The notes beneath the pieces were generated by a model. The model did not search any database. It was not told the DNA's origin and worked only from the letters and a program-made list of their open reading frames with translations. Positions 35,025 through 43,903 of a stretch of DNA of 57,837 nucleotides are shown here, in pieces. Position 1 is the first letter of the stretch. Each line of letters starts with the position of its first letter. Source of the DNA: Acidobacteriota bacterium (GTDB lineage Bacteria; Acidobacteriota; Aminicenantia; Aminicenantales; Saccharicenantaceae); the NCBI GenBank assembly GCA_029553365.1, contig JAKPCG010000233.1:1-57837 (forward strand). The letters run 5' to 3'. Made by a program: the position numbers and the translations under genes.

Positions 35025-36576
35025 ATTCCACCGCCCTCATTTCGCGAATGACCATGACCTTAATCTGACCGGGATAATCAAGCTCATCTTTGATTTTTTG
35101 AGCGATATCCCTGGCGATGACGGCGGCTCTGTCATCAGAGATTTTCTTAGCATCGACGATGATCCGTATCTCGCGTCCGGCCTGCAGGGCAAAAGCTTTG
35201 GCCACACCTTCAAAGGAGTTGGCGATTTCTTCCAGTTTCTCCAGTCTCTGAACATAAGTTTCCAGGAGTTCCCGACGGGCGCCAGGTCTGGCTGCAGAAA
35301 GAGTGTCGGCAGCCTGTACCAGCACCGCTTCCACCGAAGGAAAATCTATATCTCGGTGATGAGAAGCAATAGCCTGAACCACTGCTTCGCTCTCTCCGTA
35401 TTTTTTGGTTAGCTCAACTGACAGTTCGGTATGAGTCCCTTCATAATCTTTATCGACAGCTTTTCCGATATCATGCAGCAACCCGGCCCGCAGAGCGACG
35501 GTCACATCGAGGCCTAATTCCCGGGCCATCAAGGCCGCCAGCAAAGCTACTTCTTTGGAATGCTGGAGGACATTTTGTCCGTAGCTCGTCCGGTATTTCA
35601 GTTTTCCCAGGTATTTAACCAGCTCTGGATGCATGTTCTGAATGCCCAGTTCAAGTAAGGTGTTTTCGCCTTCCTGCTTTATTTTTTCTTCCAGTTCCAC
35701 TTTGACCTGCTCTACGATATCTTCAATTCTGGCCGGATGAATACGGCCATCAGCCACCAGCTTTTCTATGGCCATTCTGGCCAGCTCGCGCCGCAGAGGG
35801 TCAAAACTCGACAGGATGACAGCCTCAGGTGTATCATCAATGATGATATCCACCCCGGTGGCCATTTCCAGAGCCCGAATATTGCGCCCTTCCCGGCCGA
35901 TAATCCTGCCCTTCATGTCATCTGAAGGCAAATCAACGACAGATACGGTCGTCTCGACGACATGTTCAGCCGCCGAGCGCTGGATAGCATTGGAAATGAT
36001 TTCTCTGGCCAGAGTTTTGCTTTTTTCTTTGGTTTCTTCTTCTATTCTACGGACGGTCTGAATAGCCTGGAGTTTGGCTTCATCCTCGATTTTTCGAATC
36101 AACATGTTTTTGGCTTCTTCCTGAGTCAAGCCGGATATTTTTTCCAGTTCCTTGGTCTGTTTTTCCAGAGTCTCATTTATCTTTTGTTCGAGTTGCTCCA
36201 GTTCTTTTTCCTTGGCATAGAGACGGCGCTCTTTAGCTGAAAATTCTTTTTCTTTTCTTTCTAGGTTCTGATATCGCCTTTCCAGTGCCTCTTCTTTATG
36301 AAGTAGCCGGCGTTCCTGCTCTGTTAATTTGTACCTTTTTTCTTTGGTCTGGGCTTCAAACTCAGCCTGCCGGGTAGCATCTCTTTCCCGGGCCTCAAGT
36401 TCGGCCTGTCTTTTGATTTTTTCAGCTTCTTGTTCGGCTCTGGCAATGATTTCTTTCGCTTTTTCTTCGGCCTTCAAGATGCCTTTTAATCCCTGGCTTC
36501 TCTTGAGAAAAACGATGATCAGAACAATCAGTAAAATAGCTAAAAGTGGGATTCCCACCATTAGTAGTGTTTTCAT
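35014..36576 (-). CDS. rny: Ribonuclease Y
   Basis: A membrane-anchored endoribonuclease that initiates mRNA decay; about 520 residues. One N-terminal membrane helix ([21 protein letters not shown]) is followed by a long charged coiled coil to about residue 200, a KH domain ([22 protein letters not shown]) and an HD domain ([14 protein letters not shown]). ATG 36576 is seven nt from a GAGGAGG ribosome site, better than the track's TTG at 36582. The 189-nt gap before it (36583-36771) shows only weak hairpins and no gene I could support. It is adjacent to ymdB and zapA. Confidence 0.97.
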   Translation of the reverse strand: MKTLLMVGIPLLAILLIVLIIVFLKRSQGLKGILKAEEKAKEIIARAEQEAEKIKRQAELEARERDATRQAEFEAQTKEKRYKLTEQERRLLHKEEALERRYQNLERKEKEFSAKERRLYAKEKELEQLEQKINETLEKQTKELEKISGLTQEEAKNMLIRKIEDEAKLQAIQTVRRIEEETKEKSKTLAREIISNAIQRSAAEHVVETTVSVVDLPSDDMKGRIIGREGRNIRALEMATGVDIIIDDTPEAVILSSFDPLRRELARMAIEKLVADGRIHPARIEDIVEQVKVELEEKIKQEGENTLLELGIQNMHPELVKYLGKLKYRTSYGQNVLQHSKEVALLAALMARELGLDVTVALRAGLLHDIGKAVDKDYEGTHTELSVELTKKYGESEAVVQAIASHHRDIDFPSVEAVLVQAADTLSAARPGARRELLETYVQRLEKLEEIANSFEGVAKAFALQAGREIRIIVDAKKISDDRAAVIARDIAQKIKDELDYPGQIKVMVIREMRAVEYAR

Positions 36577-36771
36577 CTTCAAACCTCCTCGCCGGACTGC
36601 TGATCAAAAGAGTTAACAAGGAGGTCAGGTAATGGTTATGACGTTAGATAGCCGCTGGACGGACACCCCTTGAGCTGGCGGATATGATTAAGGCTATTGC
36701 TTTCTTGCTGGCTGTCGGATATAGACCTTAGATCTAATTTATCATAAGAATTTACAGACAATTCTCTCCAA

Positions 36772-37101
36772 TTAAGGGGTGAGTTTTTCCAGAGGATTAA
36801 AATCAAATTCATAGTTATTTACCTGAGCCTCAAGTTGTGCCAGCTTTTTTTCCAGCCGGTCAAAAGCCTCTTTTAAACCGGCTACCTCCCTTTCGGCCAA
36901 AGACAGCTCGTCAGCCAGATTCAAAGCAGTTAAAACTGCAATTTTGGATAAATCTGACGACCGGGATTTGGCTGCTACTTCCCGCATTTTCTGATCAACA
37001 TAGGAGGTCAGCTGGCCGATATATTCTTCGTCTTCTTCTCCTTTGACGCAGATCCTGTATTTATTTCCAAAAATTTCAATTTCTATAATTTTTTCGCTCA
37101 T
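36772..37101 (-). CDS. zapA: Cell division protein ZapA
   Basis: A 109-residue FtsZ-ring-associated protein. The N-terminal domain (EIEIFGNKYRICVKGEEDEEYIGQLTSYVDQKMREV) and the helix containing IAVLTALNLADEL are the ZapA fold; the C-terminal half is a coiled coil that mediates dimerisation. Its start overlaps the stop of the preceding coiled-coil gene by four nt (ATGA), so the two proteins are probably made in equal amounts and work together at the Z ring. Confidence 0.94.
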   Translation of the reverse strand: MSEKIIEIEIFGNKYRICVKGEEDEEYIGQLTSYVDQKMREVAAKSRSSDLSKIAVLTALNLADELSLAEREVAGLKEAFDRLEKKLAQLEAQVNNYEFDFNPLEKLTP

Positions 37102-37358
37102 ATTCCCAATTTTTCTATCTGGGCAATGAGAGCTTCCAGTTTTTCCTTAACCTCTTCCTTTTCCTCACGCAGTTGTTTAAGTTCTTCTTCCATCTGGCTA
37201 AAAGCCTTAAGTTTCTCTTCCAGCTCTTTTTTTTCGCTTTTAGCCTGTTTCAAGTCTTCTTTCAAGCGGGCATTATCAGAAGACAGGCGGCTCACATGTT
37301 CTATAATCTGAGAAATCTTGCCCTCCAGTATTTTAATCCGCTCGATCTCGCTTGTCAA
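37098..37358 (-). CDS. Small coiled-coil protein, ZapB-like
   Basis: An 86-residue protein that is almost entirely heptad-patterned Glu/Lys/Leu coiled coil (EDLKQAKSEKKELEEKL). In E. coli ZapB is a coiled-coil protein of similar size that binds ZapA. Direct overlap with zapA supports the same role here, but low-complexity coiled coils cannot be assigned by sequence alone. It starts 10 nt after pheT, so it joins the thrS-pheT operon to the cell-division genes. Confidence 0.85.
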   Translation of the reverse strand: MTSEIERIKILEGKISQIIEHVSRLSSDNARLKEDLKQAKSEKKELEEKLKAFSQMEEELKQLREEKEEVKEKLEALIAQIEKLGI

Positions 37359-37368
37359 TTTGCCCTCC

Positions 37369-39411
37369 TTACCTCAGTTGAATCTTCAGACTGGATTTTA
37401 ACTGAGAAATAATGTCCAGCATGGCCCGATCCACCTCTTCTGCCTGAAGGGTTCGGGATTCGTGCCGGAAAAAGAACCTGACCGAATAACTGACCTGGTT
37501 GGGTGCCAGGCTTTCCCCCTCAAACCGGTCATAAATTTCAAATCTTTCCAGATAAGGAACATTCAGTTTCTTTAACTGGCTATAAATATCCTGAAAATTG
37601 ATCGTGGAGTCGACCAGGAAGGATAGATCACGCACCACTCCCGGAAATCTAGGAACAGGGGCAAAAGCGAAAGGTCGAGGCTGGCGATCAAACAGAACTT
37701 CCAGATTGAACTCAGCGCCGTAAGCCAGTTTGTCCAGCCCATAGGCCTGTCTGATTTCTGACTTTAACAGCCCAAGATAACCAACGGGTTCTTTTTTGAT
37801 CGAAATTTTCACAGCCTGGCCTGTCTGAAAAAAGCTATGGTCTTCAGGCTCAAAAGAAGGTGCTTCATAGCCAAGATAAAAAAACAGGTCTTCGATGGCC
37901 CCTTTTAGAAAGAAATAATCGGTTTCCCGGGCAGGCTGATTCCAGGTTTTTGCCTCTCGCTGACCGCTGGTCAACAGTCCGAGATGCCATTCTTCTCGTT
38001 GTTTTCCATCTTCTTCCCAGAAATAGATCTTGCCTGTTTCGAAGATGTGCACCCCATCTGCCTCCCGATTATAGTTCCAGACAGTATTCTCAACCAGTCC
38101 GGGAAGAAGTGAGGTCCTGAGAATCGAAGCCCGGGAAGAAATCGGATTCTGCAGCTCGATTGGGTCATAGCCAGTATGCCAGATTTTTTCTTTTTCCCGA
38201 TCTCCGAAACTGAAATTAATAACTTCATCAAAACCATAATGAAATAAAATTTCTTTTAATAGCCAGAGACAGTCCTGCCGCTCGTCTGCTGGCAGTTCAA
38301 AAGACCTGGCTGGCGTTACTTCCGTTGGAATGCGGTCATAGCCGAAAAACCTGGCAATTTCTTCAATAAGATCAGCCTCCCGCTCCAGATCAACCCGGAA
38401 ACTGGGAATTTCAGTTACCCACACCCCGGGTTTCTGCTCATTTAGTTTCAGGCCAAGAGCAGTTAGCGTTCGAACCACAAATTCCTCCGGGATTTCGATT
38501 CCAAGTAGCTCCCCGACTCTTTTCAGTCGCAAAGGAACAGATTTGGGTTTTCTGGGGTTAGGATAAACGTCCAGCAGCCCTCTGGAGGCTTTTCCGCCAA
38601 ACTGACCCAGAAGGGAAGCTGCCATTTTAGCTCCCAGCGGGGCGGCATTGATATCAACGCCTCGTTCGAACCGATAGGAAGCATCCGTCATCAGGCCAAG
38701 CTTTTTAGCTGTCAGCCTGATTGAAACCGGGTCAAAATTGGCGCTCTCAATAAAAACATCGGTCGTTTTTTCACTGATACCTGACTCTTCGCCACCAATA
38801 ATACCGGCCAGAGCTACGGGCTTACTTTCGTCCGCTATGACCAGCATGTCAGGGGTTAGCTCTAATAGCTGTCCATCCAGGGTACGAAGAGTTTCACCTT
38901 TCCTGGCTCTTCTAACAATGATTCTGGCTTCCTTTAACTGGCTGAAATCAAAAGTATGGAGTGGTTGACCAAGTGAAAAACAGACATAATTGCTGATATC
39001 AACCACATTATTTATGGGGCGGAGACCAACCGCTTCAATTCTTCTTTTTAGCCACTCAGGAGAAGGGCCAACCTGCACTCCTTTTACCACCAGTCCGCAA
39101 TAGCGAGGACAGAGCTGGCTGTCCAGCACTTGAATATCAACCAGCTCGGTAGTTAACCGGTCAAGTTCAGCCAGCGGCCAGGAAGGCGATTTTAAAGGCA
39201 GTCCGAAGAGAGCAGCCAGTTCTCGGGCCACGCCGAGGTGGCCGAGGGTATCAGGTCGGTTGGCGTAAGTCTCAATTTCGTAAACAGTGTCGCCATCGAT
39301 CTCTTTGACCGCTTCAACCATTAAACCGATCTGATCAAAATATTTAGCCAGTTCCCGGGGGGAAAGATTAAGGTCGAGATATTCTATTAGCCAGTCGTAT
39401 GAAATGTTCAT
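37369..39411 (-). CDS. pheT: Phenylalanine-tRNA ligase beta subunit (short form)
   Basis: The 680-residue beta subunit of PheRS. Bacterial PheT is usually about 800 residues, with an EMAP-type tRNA-binding domain inserted after the first 40 residues. Here IGLMVEAVKEIDGDTVYEIETYANRPD runs straight on, so that domain is missing. The B3/B4 editing region, B5 (KSVPLRLKRVGELLGI), catalytic-like core (LIEEIARFFGYDRIP) and the C-terminal FDX-ACB anticodon-binding domain (RFPGVVRDLSFLVD onward) are present. It overlaps pheS by four nt. No phe leader peptide (pheM) is visible upstream. Confidence 0.97.
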   Translation of the reverse strand: MNISYDWLIEYLDLNLSPRELAKYFDQIGLMVEAVKEIDGDTVYEIETYANRPDTLGHLGVARELAALFGLPLKSPSWPLAELDRLTTELVDIQVLDSQLCPRYCGLVVKGVQVGPSPEWLKRRIEAVGLRPINNVVDISNYVCFSLGQPLHTFDFSQLKEARIIVRRARKGETLRTLDGQLLELTPDMLVIADESKPVALAGIIGGEESGISEKTTDVFIESANFDPVSIRLTAKKLGLMTDASYRFERGVDINAAPLGAKMAASLLGQFGGKASRGLLDVYPNPRKPKSVPLRLKRVGELLGIEIPEEFVVRTLTALGLKLNEQKPGVWVTEIPSFRVDLEREADLIEEIARFFGYDRIPTEVTPARSFELPADERQDCLWLLKEILFHYGFDEVINFSFGDREKEKIWHTGYDPIELQNPISSRASILRTSLLPGLVENTVWNYNREADGVHIFETGKIYFWEEDGKQREEWHLGLLTSGQREAKTWNQPARETDYFFLKGAIEDLFFYLGYEAPSFEPEDHSFFQTGQAVKISIKKEPVGYLGLLKSEIRQAYGLDKLAYGAEFNLEVLFDRQPRPFAFAPVPRFPGVVRDLSFLVDSTINFQDIYSQLKKLNVPYLERFEIYDRFEGESLAPNQVSYSVRFFFRHESRTLQAEEVDRAMLDIISQLKSSLKIQLR

Positions 39412-40442
39412 TTTCGGTTAAACTGCCTCAAAAATCTCAAATCATTTTCATAAAAATAACGCATCTCAGGGATTTCATAAGCCAGCATGGCTGTCCGGTC
39501 AATGCCCAGGCCAAAAGCCCAACCGCTGTATTTTTCCGGGTCGATATTGACATTTTTGAATACCTGGGGATCAACCAGGCCGGCTCCCAGAATTTCCTTC
39601 CAGCCGGTTCCACCACATACCCGACATTGAGCATCCTGGCCATGACAGGCAAGGCATTCAATGTCCACTTCGGCTGATGGTTCAGTAAAAGGAAAAAAAC
39701 TGGGACGAAAGCGGATCTTTATTTTTTCCCCAAAAAGGGCCTTGATGAAATAGTCCAGTGTCCCCTTAAGATGGGCGAAGGTTATTCCCCGATCAACGAC
39801 CAGCCCCTCAACCTGATGGAACATAGGTAAATGAGTCGGGTCGGGCGTTTCTCGCCGGTAAACCTTGCCAGGAATAATAATCCGGATAGGCGGTTTCTTT
39901 TTCTCCATGACACGGATTTGAACCGGCGAAGTGTGAGTTCGTAACAGCAGTTTGTCATTTATATAAAGAGTATCCCAGCTATCTCGAGCCGGATGATATG
40001 GAGGAAAATTAAGTGCTTCGAAATTATAATAATCAGTTTCGATTTCAGGGCCTTCCTCCACCGAAAAGCCCATCGAGACAAATATTTTTTCTATCTTTTT
40101 CTGAAAAAGAGTCAGGGGATGAGGAGCTCCCCAGTAGATTTTTTTACCGGGGAGAGTCAGATCAGTCGGCGGCTTCTCAGCCTCTGGCCTTCGGCATCGC
40201 TCTTCTAATTCAGACAGGGCTTGCTGGATTTCTGTCTTAAATTTGTTCAGGGCTTCTCCCGCGCTCCTTTTGTCGTCTGGTGGCAACTGTTTTAGTTCGT
40301 CGAAAAGCAGAGTTAAATAGCCCTTCTTCCGGCCGAGAAAAGTCTGTTTTAACTCCTCTACTTCTTTGCTATTTTTGGTTTTGGCGGCCAGATCATTAAA
40401 AAGCTGGCGGTACTGCTCTAATTTCTCTTGAAGGCTGCTCAT
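39408..40442 (-). CDS. pheS: Phenylalanine-tRNA ligase alpha subunit
   Basis: The catalytic alpha subunit, 344 residues. An N-terminal coiled coil of about 90 residues binds tRNA, and the class II core contains the motif 2 region ([36 protein letters not shown]) and motif 3 ([15 protein letters not shown]). A short cysteine cluster ([16 protein letters not shown]) within the core could bind Zn2+, a feature of a subset of PheS proteins. Its ATG overlaps the rplT stop, and pheT follows with a four-nt overlap. Confidence 0.98.
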   Translation of the reverse strand: MSSLQEKLEQYRQLFNDLAAKTKNSKEVEELKQTFLGRKKGYLTLLFDELKQLPPDDKRSAGEALNKFKTEIQQALSELEERCRRPEAEKPPTDLTLPGKKIYWGAPHPLTLFQKKIEKIFVSMGFSVEEGPEIETDYYNFEALNFPPYHPARDSWDTLYINDKLLLRTHTSPVQIRVMEKKKPPIRIIIPGKVYRRETPDPTHLPMFHQVEGLVVDRGITFAHLKGTLDYFIKALFGEKIKIRFRPSFFPFTEPSAEVDIECLACHGQDAQCRVCGGTGWKEILGAGLVDPQVFKNVNIDPEKYSGWAFGLGIDRTAMLAYEIPEMRYFYENDLRFLRQFNRK

Positions 40443-40807
40443 GTCCTTGAAGAAGCCTGGACCTGTTTAGCCTGTTCAGCCAGATAAGCAAAGGTAGCCG
40501 GTGCTTTAACTGCCAGTTCAGCCAGAATTTTCCTATCGAGTTCAATCTGCAGATTTTTAAGTCCTCTGATAAACTGATTATAGGAAATGCCGTTGGCCTG
40601 AGCGCCGGCTTTAATCCTTATTATCCATAATTGCCGGAAGTCTCTTTTTTTATTCCGGCGATCACGATAGGCATATTGCATCGACTTCTCTACGGCTTCC
40701 TTGGCCGCCCGGTAATTGCTTTTTTTGGTTCCCCAGTAACCTTTAGCCTGGGCTAATATTTTTTTCCGGCGCTCTTTTTTCTTAGAGCCTCTTTTTACTC
40801 TTGGCAT
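40439..40807 (-). CDS. rplT: 50S ribosomal protein L20
   Basis: A 122-residue 23S rRNA-binding protein. [42 protein letters not shown] and the globular C-terminal half are typical. In the thrS-infC-rpmI-rplT operon, L20 is a known translational repressor of its own operon in E. coli and Bacillus, but I could not identify the control structure here. The gene overlaps pheS by four nt, a tight linkage of a ribosomal protein to a tRNA synthetase. Confidence 0.99.
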   Translation of the reverse strand: MPRVKRGSKKKERRKKILAQAKGYWGTKKSNYRAAKEAVEKSMQYAYRDRRNKKRDFRQLWIIRIKAGAQANGISYNQFIRGLKNLQIELDRKILAELAVKAPATFAYLAEQAKQVQASSRT

Positions 40808-40858
40808 AATGTTTCTCCTTTCCTGCTGGTGCTTTCTGCCATGTGTTCAGGCTGGCTA

Positions 40859-41059
40859 TTAAAAGTCATAAGGCAGCATCTTTTTGACCTTCTTCAGATC
40901 AGCCGGACTCAACTCAACTTTCTTGCCCAGCTGTCTGATTCTTTTAGATGACTTTTTGGTCAAAATATGGCTTTTATTAGCTTTTTTGTGGAGCACCTTC
41001 TTGTTTGCGGTTATTTTGAACCTCTTTTTCGCTGCCCGGTTGGTTTTTAGCTTTGGCAT
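40859..41059 (-). CDS. rpmI: 50S ribosomal protein L35
   Basis: A 66-residue basic ribosomal protein beginning MPKLKTNRAAKKRFKITANKK, with the normal length. A strong GGAGGAAAAG ribosome site precedes the ATG. The first 83 nt of the ribosome site-proximal coding region lie inside infC in another frame, so the two proteins share DNA. rplT follows after 51 nt. Confidence 0.99.
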   Translation of the reverse strand: MPKLKTNRAAKKRFKITANKKVLHKKANKSHILTKKSSKRIRQLGKKVELSPADLKKVKKMLPYDF

Positions 41060-41615
41060 CTTTTCCTCCTGTTTTTATCGGCACAATCAGAGCGGTGCTG
41101 GCCCAGTCCTGATTTTTTACTTCTCCGTCCAGGCGGGCTATGTCAGAGACGTCTGATAAAATTCTATCCATAACCTGGTAGGCCATTTCGGGATGAGACC
41201 TTTCCCGGCCCCGAATCATGATGGTAATTTTAACCTTATCTCCATCCTCAATGAAGCGGCGAATGTGTTTTAACTTAAAATTGTAATCATGGATGCTTAT
41301 TTTTGGCCTGAATTTAATTTCCTTAATCTGAGCCTGTTTCTGGTGTTTCTTGGCTTCATGCTCTTTTTTGTGGAGTTCATAAAGAAACTTGCCATAATCC
41401 ATGATCCGGCAGACAGGGGGAGTGGCTTGAGGGGCGATTTCAACCAGATCCAGTCCTTTCTCCCGGGCGATAGCCAGGGCCTGAGGGACAGACATTACCC
41501 CTAATTGATTCTTATCTTCATCAATTACTCTAATTTCTGGTGCCCTGATCATTTCATTTATCCTGTGGGGATGCTCCTTAGCTTTTGGGGGACGATAAGG
41601 TTCTCTTTGGAAAAT
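40977..41615 (-). CDS. infC: Translation initiation factor IF-3 with ATT start
   Basis: IF-3 controls start-codon fidelity on the 30S subunit. The track begins at ATG 41552, inside the conserved RINEMIRAPEIR motif. The frame is open further upstream to ATT at 41613-41615, five nt from a perfect AGGAGGT that overlaps the thrS stop codon. This adds 21 residues and gives a 212-residue protein. AUU is the known, self-regulated start of E. coli infC, because IF-3 rejects noncanonical starts. VCRIMDYGKFLYE and the C-terminal domain are standard. About 25-30 extra C-terminal residues (GGKDAKAKNQPGSEKE...) extend over the start of rpmI. Confidence 0.95.
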   Translation of the reverse strand: MFQREPYRPPKAKEHPHRINEMIRAPEIRVIDEDKNQLGVMSVPQALAIAREKGLDLVEIAPQATPPVCRIMDYGKFLYELHKKEHEAKKHQKQAQIKEIKFRPKISIHDYNFKLKHIRRFIEDGDKVKITIMIRGRERSHPEMAYQVMDRILSDVSDIARLDGEVKNQDWASTALIVPIKTGGKDAKAKNQPGSEKEVQNNRKQEGAPQKS

Positions 41616-41625
41616 AGGTGACCTC

Positions 41626-43548
41626 CTATATTTTTATTTCTAAAGATTTTTCTTGAATTAACTGTTTTAGTCTGGGGAGTAAGGTGTCTATCTTCATCTC
41701 ACCCAGATCGCCCTGACCATGTATTCTCAAGGAGAGACTGCCGCCGTTCATTTCTTTGTCACCGACAATGGCCATGAGTGGAATCTTTTCCATTTCGGCC
41801 TGCCGAATTTTCTTCCCGATTTTTTCTCTGGACTCATCGATCTTAGCTCTCAGGCCTTCGGCTACCAGCCTGGACTGAATTTCTCTGGCATAGGCTTCGT
41901 GGCGGTCGGCAATGGGTAAAATGATCATTTGAACTGGCGCCAGCCAGAGGGGGAAATTCCCCATATAATGCTCAATTAATACCCCGAAAAACCTTTCCAG
42001 GGAACCTAAAAGAGCTCGATGAACCATAAAGGGACGGTGGAAGTTACCATCTTCTCCAACATAGGTCAGATCAAACCTTTCCGACAGGTTAAAGTCCAGC
42101 TGGACGGTTGTACATTGCCATAAACGGCCGATGGCATCTTTGATCTTGATATCTATTTTCGGGCCATAAAAAACGCCTTCACCCTGATCTATCTGATAAG
42201 ACAGGCCTGAGCTTTTTAAAGCTTCTTCCAGGGCCTTTTCCGCCTTGTCCCAGTCGGCCAGGCTGCCCACGTATTTTTCAGGTCTGGTAGCTAAATAAAC
42301 CTGATAATTTTCAAAGCCAAAAGCCCGCAACAGCCTGATGGCCAGGCGAATGACTCCTTTGATTTCATCTTCGAGCTGATCCTCGCGGCAGAAGATATGA
42401 GCATCGTCCTGGGTGAAGCCTCTGACCCGAAGCAGACCGTGGAGAACCCCGCTCCTTTCGTATCTGTAAACTGTACCGAGCTCCGCCCAGCGCAAAGGCA
42501 GCTCCCGGTAAGAGCGTTGCCGGGATTTGTAAGCAATGATATGAAAAGGACAGTTCATAGGTTTGAGTTGATATTGACAGCCTTCCAGTTCCAGGGGCGG
42601 ATACATGGCTTCGTAAAATTCAGTGTGGCCGCTCTTCTTCCAGAGATCAAGTTTGGCTATATGTGGAGAATAGATAAAATCATAGCCATCTTTCAGGTGT
42701 TCTTCTTTCCAGAAATTTTCAATCAAATAGCGAATAATTGCCCCTTTTGGCTGCCAGATGACCAGGCCGGCTCCGAGATCGTCACTGGTATGGAAGAGCC
42801 CGAGTTCCTGGCCCAGGCGGCGGTGATCACGTTTTCTGGCTTCTTCCAGAAAATTCAGATAATCATCAAGTTCTTTCTGGCTGAAGAAGGCCGTTCCATA
42901 AATTCTCTGTAACTGAGGGCCGCGTTCATCACCCTTCCAGTAGGCACCTGAAACCGACAGTAACTTAACATATTTGATATAGCCAGTCGATGGCAGATGT
43001 GGACCGAGGCAGAAATCAATAAAATCTCCCTGTTCATAACAGGTGACTTCAGCTCCACCTTTTTCCTGTATCAGCTCTACCTTTAGCTTCTGGCCGCGGT
43101 CTTCAAAAATCTTGATGGCCTCTTCTTTTTTTAAAACCCGCCGCCGGATAGGCAGGTCCTGGGCCGCTATTTCCCGCATTCTTGACTCAATAGCCACCAG
43201 ATCCTCAGGAGTGAAGGCTTGATCACGAAGAAAATCATAATAGAAACCGGTCTCGGTGGCTGGACCAACTCCGGCCTGGACTCCTGGAAAAAGTTCAAGT
43301 ACGGCCTGGGCCAGAAGGTGAGATGCACTGTGCCAGAGAATCTCCAGAGCTTCGGGATCGCTGGCGGTTACAGGTTCGAGCTCGCGATCGTGGTCGGCCG
43401 GATAGCTCAGATCCAGAAGCTCCTGACCACTTCGGAACAACAGAGGTTTTTCTTCAAGTCTGAGCTGTGGTCTAAGTTCTGATAGAGGTGTCCCTTTGGG
43501 TAAAGAAAAAATAGACTTCCCAACTTTAATTTTGATTAATTCTTCCAT
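41626..43548 (-). CDS. thrS: Threonine-tRNA ligase
   Basis: A full-length 640-residue class II synthetase. It has a TGS domain (1-62), the editing domain with HSASHLLAQA (about 73) and DFCLGPHLPSTG, the catalytic core with MNCPFHI (Zn-binding Cys) and RYERSGVLHGLLRVRGFTQDDAHIF, and the C-terminal anticodon-binding domain. It heads the thrS-infC-rpmI-rplT-pheST operon. Its stop TAG is part of the infC ribosome site. Only 74 nt separate it from tRNA-Val, and I find no separate convincing promoter or T-box in that space. Confidence 0.98.
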   Translation of the reverse strand: MEELIKIKVGKSIFSLPKGTPLSELRPQLRLEEKPLLFRSGQELLDLSYPADHDRELEPVTASDPEALEILWHSASHLLAQAVLELFPGVQAGVGPATETGFYYDFLRDQAFTPEDLVAIESRMREIAAQDLPIRRRVLKKEEAIKIFEDRGQKLKVELIQEKGGAEVTCYEQGDFIDFCLGPHLPSTGYIKYVKLLSVSGAYWKGDERGPQLQRIYGTAFFSQKELDDYLNFLEEARKRDHRRLGQELGLFHTSDDLGAGLVIWQPKGAIIRYLIENFWKEEHLKDGYDFIYSPHIAKLDLWKKSGHTEFYEAMYPPLELEGCQYQLKPMNCPFHIIAYKSRQRSYRELPLRWAELGTVYRYERSGVLHGLLRVRGFTQDDAHIFCREDQLEDEIKGVIRLAIRLLRAFGFENYQVYLATRPEKYVGSLADWDKAEKALEEALKSSGLSYQIDQGEGVFYGPKIDIKIKDAIGRLWQCTTVQLDFNLSERFDLTYVGEDGNFHRPFMVHRALLGSLERFFGVLIEHYMGNFPLWLAPVQMIILPIADRHEAYAREIQSRLVAEGLRAKIDESREKIGKKIRQAEMEKIPLMAIVGDKEMNGGSLSLRIHGQGDLGEMKIDTLLPRLKQLIQEKSLEIKI

Positions 43549-43622
43549 TGACTCAACTTAGCTTTGATCTTTATTCTACCATAAACAAAACTGACCTTTA
43601 TACCCGCAAAAATCAGAGGTAA

Positions 43623-43697
43623 TGGTAGGCGCGGAGGGGATTGAACCCACGGCCTCTTCCGCGTCAAGGAAGCGCTCTCCCACTGAGCTACGCGCCT
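43623..43697 (-). tRNA. tRNA-Val (GAC anticodon)
   Basis: The minus strand folds as a complete cloverleaf of 75 nt including an encoded CCA. Acceptor AGGCGCG pairs with CGCGCCT; the D arm is GCTC/GAGC; the anticodon stem CTTCC/GGAAG encloses TTGACGC, giving anticodon GAC (valine codons GTC and GTT). The T arm GTGGG/CCCTC has one T-T mismatch and the loop TTCAATC. It lies immediately upstream of thrS behind a strong promoter. Confidence 0.96.
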
Positions 43698-43720
43698 GCC
43701 AGCTATTTCAAGGCTTCTAT

Positions 43721-43750
43721 ATATTAATGAAATCCCCCTTAACCTGTCAA
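43721..43750 (-). promoter_or_regulatory. Promoter of tRNA-Val and probably the thrS operon
   Basis: A perfect TTGACA (43745-43750) is followed after 18 bp by TAATAT (43721-43726) on the minus strand. Predicted transcription would begin about 15 nt before the tRNA. As there is no clear promoter between the tRNA and thrS, the long operon may start here and be released by tRNA processing. Confidence 0.65.
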
Positions 43751-43891
43751 GTTAGGGGCTGGCTGAGCTCTATAGTAGCTGAAATGAAACCTTAAACATT
43801 TAAAAAAAGAAAAATCCAGCTGGATAACCTGTGCAGCTTTTGAGTAAATAATCGGCAGCAGGCTTTTTATGCTCTTAAAGCCAGACTGAGC

Positions 43892-43897
43892 TATAAT
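43892..43897 (+). promoter_or_regulatory. -10 element adjacent to the MJ0936-family ATG
   Basis: A perfect TATAAT ends six nt before the ATG at 43904, so initiation seven nt downstream would place the ATG at or near the 5' end. There is no ribosome site and no good -35 hexamer. This suggests a leaderless message but does not prove it. Confidence 0.4.
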
Positions 43898-43903
43898 AAT
43901 AGT

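Noticed and set aside
36583-36771. Possible 6S RNA beside zapA
   Set aside because: In some bacteria ssrS lies next to zapA, and this gap is about the right size, but I could not form the closing stem and large central bubble characteristic of 6S RNA.
42397-42912. 171-aa plus-strand ORF
   Set aside because: It is a shadow of thrS with no family features.
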